Notes under the pieces: model-generated
Seen by the model: the letters and a program-made list of their open reading frames with translations, nothing else
What the model was told of the DNA's origin: nothing
The model's database searches: none
Assembly: GCA_030632035.1 (NCBI GenBank)
Contig: DAOVJZ010000009.1
Coordinates: forward strand, 1-16,297
Source: Granulosicoccaceae bacterium
Lineage (GTDB): Bacteria > Pseudomonadota > Gammaproteobacteria > DAOVJZ01
Direction: 5' to 3'
DNA length: 16,297 bases
Position numbers and translations under genes: made by a program
Shown here: piece by piece, positions 1 to 8,025 of the stretch
Layout of the letters: each line of letters starts with the position of its first letter
Position numbering within the stretch: position 1 is the first letter of the stretch

Positions 1-1
1 A

Positions 2-658
2 GATGAACCCAAAAAATTAATTATGCATTTCCGTAATGATACTTCTGCATTTGATGGTGAAAAAATTGAACAGCTTGATCGTAAAGGCATGGTCAACAAT
101 AAATTTAATGCCTTTATTATGCAGCGCCTGGAAGAAGGTGGTATTCCCACTCATTTTGAAAGCATACTTTCTGATGATGAATCAGTTGTTAAAGAACTCG
201 ACATGCTTCCGGTTGAGTGTGTTGTCCGTAATATCAGCACCGGTAGTTTATGTAAACGCCTGGGCGTGGCTGAAGGACTTGATCTTGAACCGCCATTATT
301 TGAATTCTTTTTAAAGAATGATGAATTGCATGATCCGATGATTAATGATTTTCATATTATTTCATTTGGTTGGGGAACGCAGGAAGAAATTGAAAAGATG
401 AAAGAACTGACTTTAAAGGCCAATGGTGTTTTGAAAAAACTGTTTCTGGATGCGGGTATTTTACTGGTTGATTATAAGCTTGAGTTTGGTCGCTATGATG
501 GAAAACTATTATTGGGTGACGAGTTCAGTCCCGATGGTTGTCGTCTATGGGATATAGAAACACGTGAGAAACTGGATAAGGATCGTTTCCGTCAGGGACT
601 CGGTGGCGTGGTTGAAGCCTATGAGGCCGTAGCCCAGCGTTTAGGTATCGCGATCTAA
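2..658 (+). CDS. purC: Phosphoribosylaminoimidazole-succinocarboxamide synthase (SAICAR synthase), 5' end cut by window edge
   Basis: PurC joins CAIR and aspartate using ATP to make SAICAR in de novo purine synthesis, in the cytoplasm. The visible frame is open from the first bases and reads D-E-P-K-K-L-I-M-H before the family segment FRNDTSA, so the ATG at 23 is an internal methionine and the true start lies upstream of the window. Recognisable stretches include DRKGMVNNKFN, PVECVVRN, GSLCKRLG, FFLKNDELHDPM, LVDYKLEFG, GDEFSPDGCRLWD and DRFRQGLGG, in the same order as in E. coli PurC. About 218 residues are visible and roughly 20 appear to be missing. The TAA stop shares its last A with the ATG of purL (TAATG), so the two are probably translationally coupled and co-transcribed. 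Identity is secure. Confidence 0.96.
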   Translation, partial: DEPKKLIMHFRNDTSAFDGEKIEQLDRKGMVNNKFNAFIMQRLEEGGIPTHFESILSDDESVVKELDMLPVECVVRNISTGSLCKRLGVAEGLDLEPPLFEFFLKNDELHDPMINDFHIISFGWGTQEEIEKMKELTLKANGVLKKLFLDAGILLVDYKLEFGRYDGKLLLGDEFSPDGCRLWDIETREKLDKDRFRQGLGGVVEAYEAVAQRLGIAI

Positions 659-3600
659 TGTTGCAACTCTTCGGCAGTGCCGCACTTTCTGCCTTTCGTC
701 TGCAACGGTTACTGGAGACGGTCAGTGAAGCAGTCCCTACCGTTGTATCGATTGATACACGTTTTATCCATTTCTGTGATCAGGAAATAACACTTTCTTC
801 TGAAGAAGAAATCTTGCTGAAAAATATTCTTGGTTGTGAATCATCTGCAACGGAATCCTTTGAAGGTCAGTTGTTTCTGGTAATACCACGTCCCGGTACC
901 ATTTCACCCTGGTCGAGTAAGGCCACTGATATTGCCCATAATTGTGGATTGACGAATATTCATCGTATTGAACGCGGTATTGTTTATCGCATCAAGAATG
1001 TTGGTGACAAGCCTTTTACAGGTCATGAATTAAACAGTATTTCCATATTAATTCATGATCGTATGATTGAATCTGTATTCTTTACTCTGGAAGAGGCGGA
1101 GGGTTTGTTTATACAGGCAAAACCGGCACCATTAATACAGGTTGATGTACTGGGTAACGGTAAAGCGGCCCTGCAAAAGGCCAATACTGAACTTGGACTG
1201 GCACTGGCACCGGATGAAATTGATTATCTGATAGACAGTTTTACTGAATTGAATCGTAATCCAACAGATATAGAGTTGATGATGTTCGCACAGGCCAACT
1301 CGGAACATTGTCGTCACAAGATTTTTAATGCCGACTGGATCATTGATGGCAAGCAACAGGATTCATCGCTGTTTAACATGATCCGCAATACGCATAAACA
1401 TCAACCACAGGGAACATTGTCTGCATATCACGATAACTCAGCCGTAGTGGAAGGTTCGAGTAGCAGTTATTTTTGTCCTGATGCAAAAACCGGTGACTAT
1501 GGTTATCACCAGGAAGACATGCATATTATGATTAAGGTGGAAACTCATAACCACCCGACTGCGATCGCTCCTTTTCCGGGTGCTGCAACCGGTTCTGGTG
1601 GTGAGATTCGCGATGAAGGTGCAACTGGTCGTGGCGGTAAACCTAAAGCAGGGTTAAGCGGTTTTTCTGTTTCCAATTTACGTCTCCCTGATGCTGAACA
1701 ACCTTGGGAAACTGATCACGGTAAACCCAACCGTATCGTTTCTGCCTTGGATATTATGCTTGAAGGCCCGATTGGTTCAGCAGCCTTTAATAATGAATTT
1801 GGGCGTCCCAATATTTGTGGCTACTTTCGTACTTACGAAGAAACTGTGCCCGGACCGGAAGGGGACGAACTACGTGGTTATCACAAGCCTATTATGCTGG
1901 CCGGTGGTTTGGGTAATATTCGTGGTGGTCAGGTAGATAAAGAACGTATACCAGCCGGTGCGACTATTGTCGTATTGGGTGGCCCTGCCATGTTGATTGG
2001 TTTGGGTGGTGGTGCAGCTTCTTCCATGGATAGTGGTGTCAGTGCCGAGGATCTGGATTTTGCCTCGGTACAACGTGGTAACCCCGAAATGGAACGCCGT
2101 TGTCAGGAAGTGATCGATCGTTGCTGGCAACTGGGTGAAGACAATCCGATTATTTCAATTCATGATGTCGGTGCGGGTGGTTTATCCAATGCGATTCCTG
2201 AGCTGGTACATGATAGCGCACGCGGTGGTCGGTTTGAATTGCGGACTATTCTTAATGATGATCAGGGCATGTCACCAATGGAAATCTGGTGCAATGAATC
2301 ACAGGAACGTTATGTGTTGGGTATCGACCCGGACAAACTCGATAGCTTCATTGCGTTATGTGAACGTGAACGCTGTTTATTTTCAGTTGTCGGTGAAGTT
2401 ACTGAAGAAGAAAAACTGGTTCTCGGAGACGGTCACTTTGATAACACACCGATTGATTTACCCATGCCGGTATTATTTGGCAAACCACCCAAGATGTTGC
2501 GTGATGTAAAACATCACACATTCCAGAAAGATGAATTTGATACCCAACATATCAATTTACATGAAGCCGCCATGCGTGTGTTGCATTTGCCCACCGTGGC
2601 TGACAAGACCTTTTTAATCACGATTGGCGATCGCAGTGTTACCGGCATGATCACCCGCGATCAAATGGTCGGACCGTGGCAAGTCCCGGTGGCTGATGTA
2701 GCTGTCACCATGACAGGTTATGAATCCCATTGTGGTGAAGCCATGTCCATGGGTGAACGTACGCCAGTTGCCTTGATTGATGCTGCTACCTCTGGTCGTA
2801 TGGCTGTTGGTGAAGCACTGACAAATCTGGCTGCTGCAAAAATCAATTCACGCAAAAACATCAAATTGTCTGCTAACTGGATGGCCGCCGCCGGTCACCC
2901 GAATGAAGATGCGGCATTGTATGAAACTGTGAAAGCAGTCGGCATGGAACTGTGTCCGGCACTGGATATCAGTATCCCGGTGGGTAAGGACTCCATGTCT
3001 ATGAAAACCGTCTGGCAAGATGAGCAGGGTGACAAATCCATGGCCGCGCCATTGTCATTGATCATCAGTGCATTTTCTCCTGTAGAAGATGTGCGCAAGA
3101 CACTGACACCACAACTGCGTACCGATGTCGGTGATACTGATTTGATTTTGATCGATCTGGGCAAGGGGCATAATCGCATTGATGGTTCAGCATTGGCACA
3201 GGTTTATAAAAAGATCGGTCACCATCCTGCTGATGTTGATGATCCAAAATTCCTGGCCACTTTCTTTGATACCATTCAATCACTAAACAACGATGGTCTG
3301 ATTATGGCCTACCATGATCGTTCTGATGGCGGTTTGTTTACTACCATCTGTGAAATGGCCTTTGCCGCGCACAGTGGCGTGAGTATTCAACTGGATGAAT
3401 TGGGTGATAATCACTGTGCTGCGCTCTTTAATGAAGAGCTGGGCGCGGTTATTCAGGTGCGTCACAGCAACACAGATGATGTTATTAAAATCCTGCACGA
3501 TGTGGGTCTGGGTAAACACTGTCATATTATTGGTCGTCCAACTGATGATGATCGCATTGTATTTACATTCGATCATGTCAGTATTCTGGAAGATTCGCGC

Positions 3601-4554
3601 ATTGCATTCCATCGTGCCTGGTCGGAGACCACATGGCGTATGCAATCATTGCGTGATAACCCCGAGTGCGCGCAACAGGAATACGATTGTATTCTGGATG
3701 CCGACGATCCGGGTATTGATGTTTCACTGACCTACAATCCCGACGAAGATATAGCCGCACCCTATGTTGCCAAAGGTGAACGTCCACGTATGGCTATTCT
3801 GCGTGAACAGGGCGTGAATGGACAAATGGAAATGGCGGCCGCATTTGATCGCGCTGGTTTTTCTTCAGTTGATGTACACATGAGCGACATTATCGAAGGC
3901 CGTATTTCACTGAATGACTTTAAAGGCATGGTCGCCTGTGGTGGTTTCTCTTATGGTGATGTACTCGGTGCTGGACAGGGCTGGGCTAAATCTATCTCGT
4001 TCAATTCACGTGCACGTGATGAATTCGAAGCCTTTTTTAAACGTGAAGATACGTTTGGGCTGGGTGTGTGTAATGGTTGCCAGATGATGTCGAGTCTAAG
4101 AAGCCTGATACCGGGTGCTGAACATTGGCCTGCATTCAAACGCAATACCTCGGAACAATTTGAGGCACGTTTTTCATTGGTAGAAATCATAGAATCACCT
4201 TCACTATTTTTCAAAGGTATGGCTGGATCACGACTGCCTATTGCTGTGGCACACGGAGAAGGGCGCGCCGAGTTTTCAGAAAACCACACACTGGCTGATG
4301 CCGCCAAATCAAACCTGATCACAGCACGTTATATCGACAACTATGGACAACCCACCGAAGTTTATCCTGCCAACCCCAATGGCTCACCCATGGGTGTGAC
4401 CGGTGTAACAACACAAGATGGTCGCTTTACTATCATGATGCCGCACCCCGAACGTGTATTCCTTGCCAGACAAAACTCATGGTATCCCGAAGAATGGAAT
4501 GAAGACGGTGCATGGATGAGAATGTTCCGAAATGCGCGGGTTTGGGTAGATTGA
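658..4554 (+). CDS. purL: Phosphoribosylformylglycinamidine synthase (FGAM synthase), large single-chain form
   Basis: PurL converts FGAR, glutamine and ATP to FGAM in de novo purine synthesis. At 1298 residues it is the large one-chain form of proteobacteria, not the split PurS/PurL/PurQ form. In order I see an N-terminal PurS-like domain, a linker, the paired AIR-synthase-like catalytic domains (VETHNHPT around residues 294-301, GSGGEIRDEGATGRG just after, a second copy with GEAMSMGERTPVALIDA and PVGKDSMSM), and a C-terminal class I glutaminase. In the glutaminase, GVCNGCQ places the nucleophile at Cys1138, and MMPHPERVF near the end carries the His-Glu pair. Length and order match E. coli (1295 residues). 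It starts inside the stop of purC. No strong terminator follows: only a 5-bp AT-rich hairpin and TTTGTTTTT at 4571-4580. Confidence 0.98.
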   Translation: MLQLFGSAALSAFRLQRLLETVSEAVPTVVSIDTRFIHFCDQEITLSSEEEILLKNILGCESSATESFEGQLFLVIPRPGTISPWSSKATDIAHNCGLTNIHRIERGIVYRIKNVGDKPFTGHELNSISILIHDRMIESVFFTLEEAEGLFIQAKPAPLIQVDVLGNGKAALQKANTELGLALAPDEIDYLIDSFTELNRNPTDIELMMFAQANSEHCRHKIFNADWIIDGKQQDSSLFNMIRNTHKHQPQGTLSAYHDNSAVVEGSSSSYFCPDAKTGDYGYHQEDMHIMIKVETHNHPTAIAPFPGAATGSGGEIRDEGATGRGGKPKAGLSGFSVSNLRLPDAEQPWETDHGKPNRIVSALDIMLEGPIGSAAFNNEFGRPNICGYFRTYEETVPGPEGDELRGYHKPIMLAGGLGNIRGGQVDKERIPAGATIVVLGGPAMLIGLGGGAASSMDSGVSAEDLDFASVQRGNPEMERRCQEVIDRCWQLGEDNPIISIHDVGAGGLSNAIPELVHDSARGGRFELRTILNDDQGMSPMEIWCNESQERYVLGIDPDKLDSFIALCERERCLFSVVGEVTEEEKLVLGDGHFDNTPIDLPMPVLFGKPPKMLRDVKHHTFQKDEFDTQHINLHEAAMRVLHLPTVADKTFLITIGDRSVTGMITRDQMVGPWQVPVADVAVTMTGYESHCGEAMSMGERTPVALIDAATSGRMAVGEALTNLAAAKINSRKNIKLSANWMAAAGHPNEDAALYETVKAVGMELCPALDISIPVGKDSMSMKTVWQDEQGDKSMAAPLSLIISAFSPVEDVRKTLTPQLRTDVGDTDLILIDLGKGHNRIDGSALAQVYKKIGHHPADVDDPKFLATFFDTIQSLNNDGLIMAYHDRSDGGLFTTICEMAFAAHSGVSIQLDELGDNHCAALFNEELGAVIQVRHSNTDDVIKILHDVGLGKHCHIIGRPTDDDRIVFTFDHVSILEDSRIAFHRAWSETTWRMQSLRDNPECAQQEYDCILDADDPGIDVSLTYNPDEDIAAPYVAKGERPRMAILREQGVNGQMEMAAAFDRAGFSSVDVHMSDIIEGRISLNDFKGMVACGGFSYGDVLGAGQGWAKSISFNSRARDEFEAFFKREDTFGLGVCNGCQMMSSLRSLIPGAEHWPAFKRNTSEQFEARFSLVEIIESPSLFFKGMAGSRLPIAVAHGEGRAEFSENHTLADAAKSNLITARYIDNYGQPTEVYPANPNGSPMGVTGVTTQDGRFTIMMPHPERVFLARQNSWYPEEWNEDGAWMRMFRNARVWVD

Positions 4555-4603
4555 ACTCTGCAGTTTAATTCTTTGTTTTTACCAAATATTTACAAAATCC
4601 AGG

Positions 4604-4631
4604 GGAACTCCTCACATAGTTTTAGTCTAAA
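4604..4631 (+). promoter_or_regulatory. Candidate ECF-sigma-type promoter ahead of msrP
   Basis: GGAAC (4604-4608, within GGGGAACTC) is followed after 17 bases by TCTAAA (4626-4631). This resembles the RpoE/AlgU class of extracytoplasmic-function promoters (GGAACTT and a TCNAA/TCTGA type -10). Their usual spacing between GGAAC and the -10 is about 17-18. A transcript would begin near 4638, giving a leader of about 27 bases before the msrP ATG at 4665. No comparable TTGACA/TATAAT pair stands out in the gap. The assignment rests on pattern match alone. Confidence 0.4.
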
Positions 4632-4644
4632 CTGTCTCTAGACT
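4624..4644. repeat. Inverted repeat overlapping the putative msrP -10
   Basis: AGTCTA (4624-4629) and TAGACT (4639-4644) are perfect 6-base inverted arms separated by 9 bases. They overlap the proposed -10 and the expected start of transcription. Such a position would suit a repressor or response-regulator site, or a small hairpin at the 5' end of the mRNA. Six-base arms can occur by chance in an AT-rich gap. Confidence 0.3.
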
Positions 4645-4664
4645 TTGAGTTTCAGGCGATTATT

Positions 4665-5639
4665 ATGTTGATTAAGAAACCCGATGATATTGTTCCTTCC
4701 GAAATTACCGATAAAAAGACTTACCTGAACCGACGCCAGTTTTTGCAAGAGGCAGGATTGTATGCCGCAGCGGGTGCGGGCAGTTTATTGTTGCCAGTTT
4801 CTGCACAGGCAGCAGTCACACATAACAAGAATGGACTTTATAAGGATATTGCCACAGGGCCTTATGCGACTAATGAGAAATTGACGTCTTATAAGGATAT
4901 CACCTCTTATAATAATTTTTATGAGTTTGGCACACAGAAACAGGCGCCAAAATTTATGGCCGAGAAGTTTGTTACCAAGCCCTGGTCGATTACGGTAGAA
5001 GGCGAGTGTGACAAAAGCGGTGTATATAATCTGGAAGATTTTCTGAAACCTGCTGATCTTGAAGAACGTATTTATCGCCTGCGTTGTGTTGAGGCATGGT
5101 CGATGGTGATCCCGTGGATTGGTTTTCCATTACACACCATGCTGAAAAAATTTCAGCCCAATTCAAAGGCTAAATATGTTCTGTTTGAAACCCTGCATGA
5201 TCCAAAACAGATGCCGGGGCAAAAACGTGCCGTGCTGGACTGGCCTTATGTAGAAGGCTTGCGTATTGATGAGGCAATGCATCCGCTCACCATTATGGCG
5301 GTAGGTTTATATGGTGAACAATTGCCTAACCAGAATGGTGCGCCACTGCGTTTGATGGCACCGTGGAAATACGGCTTCAAGAATATCAAATCAATTGTAA
5401 AAATCCATTTTACTGAAAAAATGCCAGTGAGTAGCTGGATGAAGTCAGCATCAAGTGAATATGGTTTTTATGCCAATGTGAATCCTAATGTTGATCACCC
5501 ACGCTGGAGTCAGGCGCGTGAGCGTCGTATTGGTGAAGATGGATTCTTTAGTAAAAAGCGCAAGACACTGATGTTCAATGGCTATGGAGAACAGGTTGCC
5601 TCTCTTTATAACGGCATGGATTTAAGTAAGAATTTCTAG
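4665..5639 (+). CDS. msrP: Protein-methionine-sulfoxide reductase, periplasmic molybdopterin catalytic subunit MsrP (YedY)
   Basis: MsrP reduces methionine sulfoxide in oxidised periplasmic proteins, using electrons passed on by MsrQ. The N terminus carries a twin-arginine export signal, NRRQFLQ (Arg23-Arg24), then a hydrophobic stretch and a likely cleavage after SAQA (Ala49), so the protein is folded with its molybdenum cofactor before Tat export. The molybdenum-ligand cysteine is Cys141 in YRLRCVEAWSMVIPWIGFPL, almost identical to the E. coli segment. Other family stretches are LFETLHDPKQMPGQ, DWPYVEGLRIDEAMHPL, LPNQNGAPLRL and PWKYGFKNIKSI. The length of 324 is close to the E. coli protein (about 334). 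The start has an AGG at 4654-4656, 8 bases upstream. msrQ follows after 12 bases, the usual pairing. No truncation is seen. Confidence 0.96.
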   Translation: MLIKKPDDIVPSEITDKKTYLNRRQFLQEAGLYAAAGAGSLLLPVSAQAAVTHNKNGLYKDIATGPYATNEKLTSYKDITSYNNFYEFGTQKQAPKFMAEKFVTKPWSITVEGECDKSGVYNLEDFLKPADLEERIYRLRCVEAWSMVIPWIGFPLHTMLKKFQPNSKAKYVLFETLHDPKQMPGQKRAVLDWPYVEGLRIDEAMHPLTIMAVGLYGEQLPNQNGAPLRLMAPWKYGFKNIKSIVKIHFTEKMPVSSWMKSASSEYGFYANVNPNVDHPRWSQARERRIGEDGFFSKKRKTLMFNGYGEQVASLYNGMDLSKNF

Positions 5640-5651
5640 TACGTTTGTACC

Positions 5652-6248
5652 ATGGCTCAGAAAACTATCAGCTTGCTAAAGGGTATTGTCTTTATTGTCT
5701 GCCTGATTCCAGCAGTCCTGCTTTTCTATAATGCCTTTACTGATAATCTCGGTGCGAATCCAGTCGAAGAGATCACACTTGAGACCGGCACATGGGCATT
5801 ACGTTTTCTGGTATTGACACTGGTCATTACACCGCTAAGAAAAATATCCGGTTGGCAACTCCTGATTCGTTTTCGGCGTATGCTGGGTTTATACGTTTTC
5901 TTTTATGCCTGCCTGCATTTTCTAACCTTTATCTGGTTTGATCACTTTTTTGAGCTGGATGAAATGATCAAGGATGTGGTTAAACGTCCGTTTATCACGA
6001 TGGGTTTTACCGCCTTTGTGTTATTAATACCACTGGCAGTAACCTCAACCAATAAAATGATAAAACGATTAGGCGGCAAACGTTGGCAGCAACTGCATCG
6101 CTTGATTTATATCGTTCCAGTCTTTGTGGTTGTCCACTATCTTTGGAAGGTAAAGGCAGATATTCAGGCTCCGGTAATTTATGGTGTTATTTTTGCCATT
6201 TTAATTTTTTACCGGGTCTGGTATCGTTATTCAACCCGTTTAAAATAA
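5652..6248 (+). CDS. msrQ: Heme-binding inner-membrane subunit MsrQ (YedZ), electron donor to MsrP
   Basis: MsrQ is a b-type-heme membrane protein that takes electrons from the quinone pool or flavin donors and delivers them to MsrP in the periplasm. The 198-residue sequence has about six hydrophobic segments (near residues 10-28, 47-62, 78-97, 115-131, 150-166 and 174-190) of the ferric-reductase-like type. Candidate heme ligands His89 (ACLHFL), His149 (QQLHRL) and His162 (VVHYLW) sit at almost the same positions as the histidines known in E. coli MsrQ. The start lies 12 bases after the msrP stop. The space in front of it has no purine-rich ribosome site, only GTAC-gttt-GTAC (5639-5650), so translation may depend on ribosomes arriving from msrP. 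Confidence 0.95.
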   Translation: MAQKTISLLKGIVFIVCLIPAVLLFYNAFTDNLGANPVEEITLETGTWALRFLVLTLVITPLRKISGWQLLIRFRRMLGLYVFFYACLHFLTFIWFDHFFELDEMIKDVVKRPFITMGFTAFVLLIPLAVTSTNKMIKRLGGKRWQQLHRLIYIVPVFVVVHYLWKVKADIQAPVIYGVIFAILIFYRVWYRYSTRLK

Positions 6249-6255
6249 TGATAAC

Positions 6256-6261
6256 AAGGAG
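6256..6261 (+). promoter_or_regulatory. Ribosome binding site deciding the start of the YqaE/Pmp3-like gene
   Basis: AAGGAG lies 3 bases before the first ATG (6265) and 6 bases before the second (6268). The second spacing is normal and the first is too short, which favours 6268 as the start. Confidence 0.7.
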
Positions 6262-6267
6262 CGAATG

Positions 6268-6456
6268 ATGAGAATTCTTCTCGCTATTTTAGTCCCCTGG
6301 CTTCAGTTTTTCACCATTGGTCGTCCTATCGCTGGTGTTATCTGCCTGCTGTTACAGGTTTCCCTTATCGGATGGATCCCGGCTGCGATCTGGTCAGTGT
6401 ATGCATTGAGTCAGTACAAGACTGACAAGAAAATCGAAAAGGCATTGGGTAATTAA
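6268..6456 (+). CDS. Small YqaE/Pmp3-like (UPF0057-type) membrane protein
   Basis: This 62-residue protein has two hydrophobic segments (about residues 2-17 and 20-46) with GRP at the turn, then a charged tail (QYKTDKKIEKALGN). It resembles the YqaE/Pmp3 family of tiny inner-membrane proteins. Eukaryotic Pmp3 affects membrane potential and cation tolerance; the bacterial role is not settled. I chose the second of two adjacent ATG codons because AAGGAG is 6 bases away from it. It follows msrQ by 19 bases and precedes the DUF2959 lipoprotein by 25, all on the same strand, so one transcript is likely. The family call is from sequence memory; a wider bacterial two-helix family is the alternative. 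Confidence 0.75.
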   Translation: MRILLAILVPWLQFFTIGRPIAGVICLLLQVSLIGWIPAAIWSVYALSQYKTDKKIEKALGN

Positions 6457-6481
6457 AACCAATTCAAAATTAGAGGTTTCT

Positions 6482-7135
6482 ATGTCTATTTATTCCAACC
6501 GATGGTTAGGGTTGTTAGTTCTTTTTTTCCTGTTAACAGGTTGTCAGTCGGCCTACTTCAACACCATGGAGAAGTTTGGTATTCACAAACGCGATATTCT
6601 TGTTGATCGTGTTGAAGATGCCCGCAATGCTCAAGAAGAGGCGAAAGAACAATTTAAATCGGCACTGGAAGAATTTAGTACAGTACTGGGTTTCCATGGT
6701 GGTGAGTTGCAGGATAAATATGAGACGCTGAATGATGCCTTTGAAGACAGTGAGAAAAAGGCAAAGGATGTCAGTGATCGAATCGATGCAGTGGAATCGG
6801 TAGCTGAAGCATTGTTTGATGAATGGGAGTCCGAGCTTTCCCAGTATTCCAATAGAAATCTACGCCAGACTAGCCAAGGTAAACTGACAAGGACACGTAA
6901 GCAGTACACACGATTAATTAGCGCAATGAAGCGCGCCGAGAGACGTATTGACCCCGTATTAAAGGTATTTCGTGATCATGTTCTATTCCTGAAACATAAC
7001 CTGAATGCACAGGCCATTGCCTCGTTACAGAGTGAACTCGTTTCGGTGGAGTCAAATGTAGGCAGGTTGATTAGAGAGATGGAGCGTTCCATCAATGAAG
7101 CTGACCGCTTTATCAAGACAATGAACAGGAAATAA
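6482..7135 (+). CDS. DUF2959 family lipoprotein with coiled coils
   Basis: This 217-residue protein matches what I recognise as DUF2959 (YFNTMEKFGIHKRDILVDRVEDARNAQEEAKEQF near the mature N terminus). No function is established for the family. The N terminus is a lipoprotein signal ending in the lipobox LLTG-Cys21. Residue 22 is Gln, not Asp, so outer-membrane sorting is expected. The mature part is almost wholly helical and highly charged, with heptad-like stretches at about residues 45-110 and 145-212, suggesting a periplasmic coiled-coil protein. AGAGG at 6472-6476 is 5 bases ahead of the ATG. It is the last gene of the msrP-msrQ-small-protein run and faces the motY-like gene tail to tail, 26 bases apart. 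No clear hairpin terminator is visible in that gap. Confidence 0.85.
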   Translation: MSIYSNRWLGLLVLFFLLTGCQSAYFNTMEKFGIHKRDILVDRVEDARNAQEEAKEQFKSALEEFSTVLGFHGGELQDKYETLNDAFEDSEKKAKDVSDRIDAVESVAEALFDEWESELSQYSNRNLRQTSQGKLTRTRKQYTRLISAMKRAERRIDPVLKVFRDHVLFLKHNLNAQAIASLQSELVSVESNVGRLIREMERSINEADRFIKTMNRK

Positions 7136-7161
7136 ATACAGGCCGAGTCTGGATTACGATT

Positions 7162-8016
7162 CTATTTTACAATACTGATATCTACACGCCGGTTTTTAGC
7201 ACGCTGGGCAGGCGTTTTATTGAGGTCGATTTCATCAACTTCACCATGTGCAACAACCTTGATTTTTCTGGAAGGGACACCTCTCGCAACCAGAAATGCT
7301 TTCACTATGTTGGCGCGGTTACGAGATAAAATTTTGTTTGGTTTATTTTGCCCACGGTTGTCGGCATAGCCATCCAGCACAACACGTTTGTATTTAGAGC
7401 GTTTGACTAGATAATCTGATACTGCAATAAGTCGAGCCAGATTGTTATAAGTCAGGTTCCATTTACCCGTTGCAAAGTGAACGACCCCTTTTCTGCCTGC
7501 CCGGATTAAAGGGAAGCTACCACTACATTCCAGAAATTTGTCCAATGCCTGGTTAATGTTGACGGATGAAATCTCCACGCGCCAGCCGTTATTGCTTTCT
7601 TCTGATTCCATGTGAGTCAGGGAGATATACATGCCTTCCCCCAAATTGTTCAGTAATTCTTGAGAGAGATCGGTGCCAAAAATAAACGGGATATTGCCAT
7701 GCTGAAATCCAACCTTTTTGATTTCCTGAATATCGGCACCACTCTTCCATGCCGGCGGCAAGGCACGCAGGTCGGCTTTGCCGCCCTGAGTCAGGTTAAA
7801 ACGTGTTTGTATGATGGTCGTCATAGGAACTGTGCGTCCCTTTAGAAACATCACCTCACCGTAGGATGGAATGCTATGTTTCAGAGAACAAAGGGATTTT
7901 CCGGTTTTTACCGTCCATTTAGACGTGTGTATCGGTGCCTTGAATTGCTGGATTTCGGCGTTGATAGACCCGACCAGAAACAGGCTGAGTAATATGGCAA
8001 ATATGGCTTTTTTCAT
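7162..8016 (-). CDS. MotY-like OmpA-family periplasmic protein
   Basis: The 284-residue product begins with a signal peptide (MKKAIFAILLSLFLVGSINA, residues 1-20). The N-terminal domain shares landmarks with Vibrio MotY: SKWTVKTGKSLCSLKHSIPSYGE, RALPPAWKSG, and two cysteines (Cys43, Cys164) that could form a disulfide. The C-terminal OmpA-like domain (about 178-284) has DGYADNRGQ, LSRNRANIV and AKNRRVDISIV. Asp219 and Arg234 match the OmpA residues that bind diaminopimelate in peptidoglycan. In Vibrio, MotY forms the T ring that anchors stators of the sodium-driven polar flagellum. No flagellar gene is nearby here, so the cell role is inferred. An upstream in-frame GTG (8028) would add four residues, but the ATG at 8016 gives a proper signal peptide and has GGGG close upstream. 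It lies 45 bases after ettA on the same strand. Confidence 0.82.
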   Translation of the reverse strand: MKKAIFAILLSLFLVGSINAEIQQFKAPIHTSKWTVKTGKSLCSLKHSIPSYGEVMFLKGRTVPMTTIIQTRFNLTQGGKADLRALPPAWKSGADIQEIKKVGFQHGNIPFIFGTDLSQELLNNLGEGMYISLTHMESEESNNGWRVEISSVNINQALDKFLECSGSFPLIRAGRKGVVHFATGKWNLTYNNLARLIAVSDYLVKRSKYKRVVLDGYADNRGQNKPNKILSRNRANIVKAFLVARGVPSRKIKVVAHGEVDEIDLNKTPAQRAKNRRVDISIVK

Positions 8017-8025
8017 CGTACCCCA

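Noticed and set aside
23..25. ATG at 23 as the start of purC
   Set aside because: The frame is open upstream to the window edge and encodes D-E-P-K-K-L-I, which aligns with the region before FRNDTSA in PurC; the start is outside the window.
3283..3645. 120-codon open frame on the - strand inside purL
   Set aside because: It is antisense to a conserved part of purL, with no ribosome site and no family resemblance.
4550..4580. Intrinsic terminator after purL
   Set aside because: GAACT-ctgc-AGTTT is a five-pair AT-rich stem (one wobble) well before the T-rich stretch; too weak to call.
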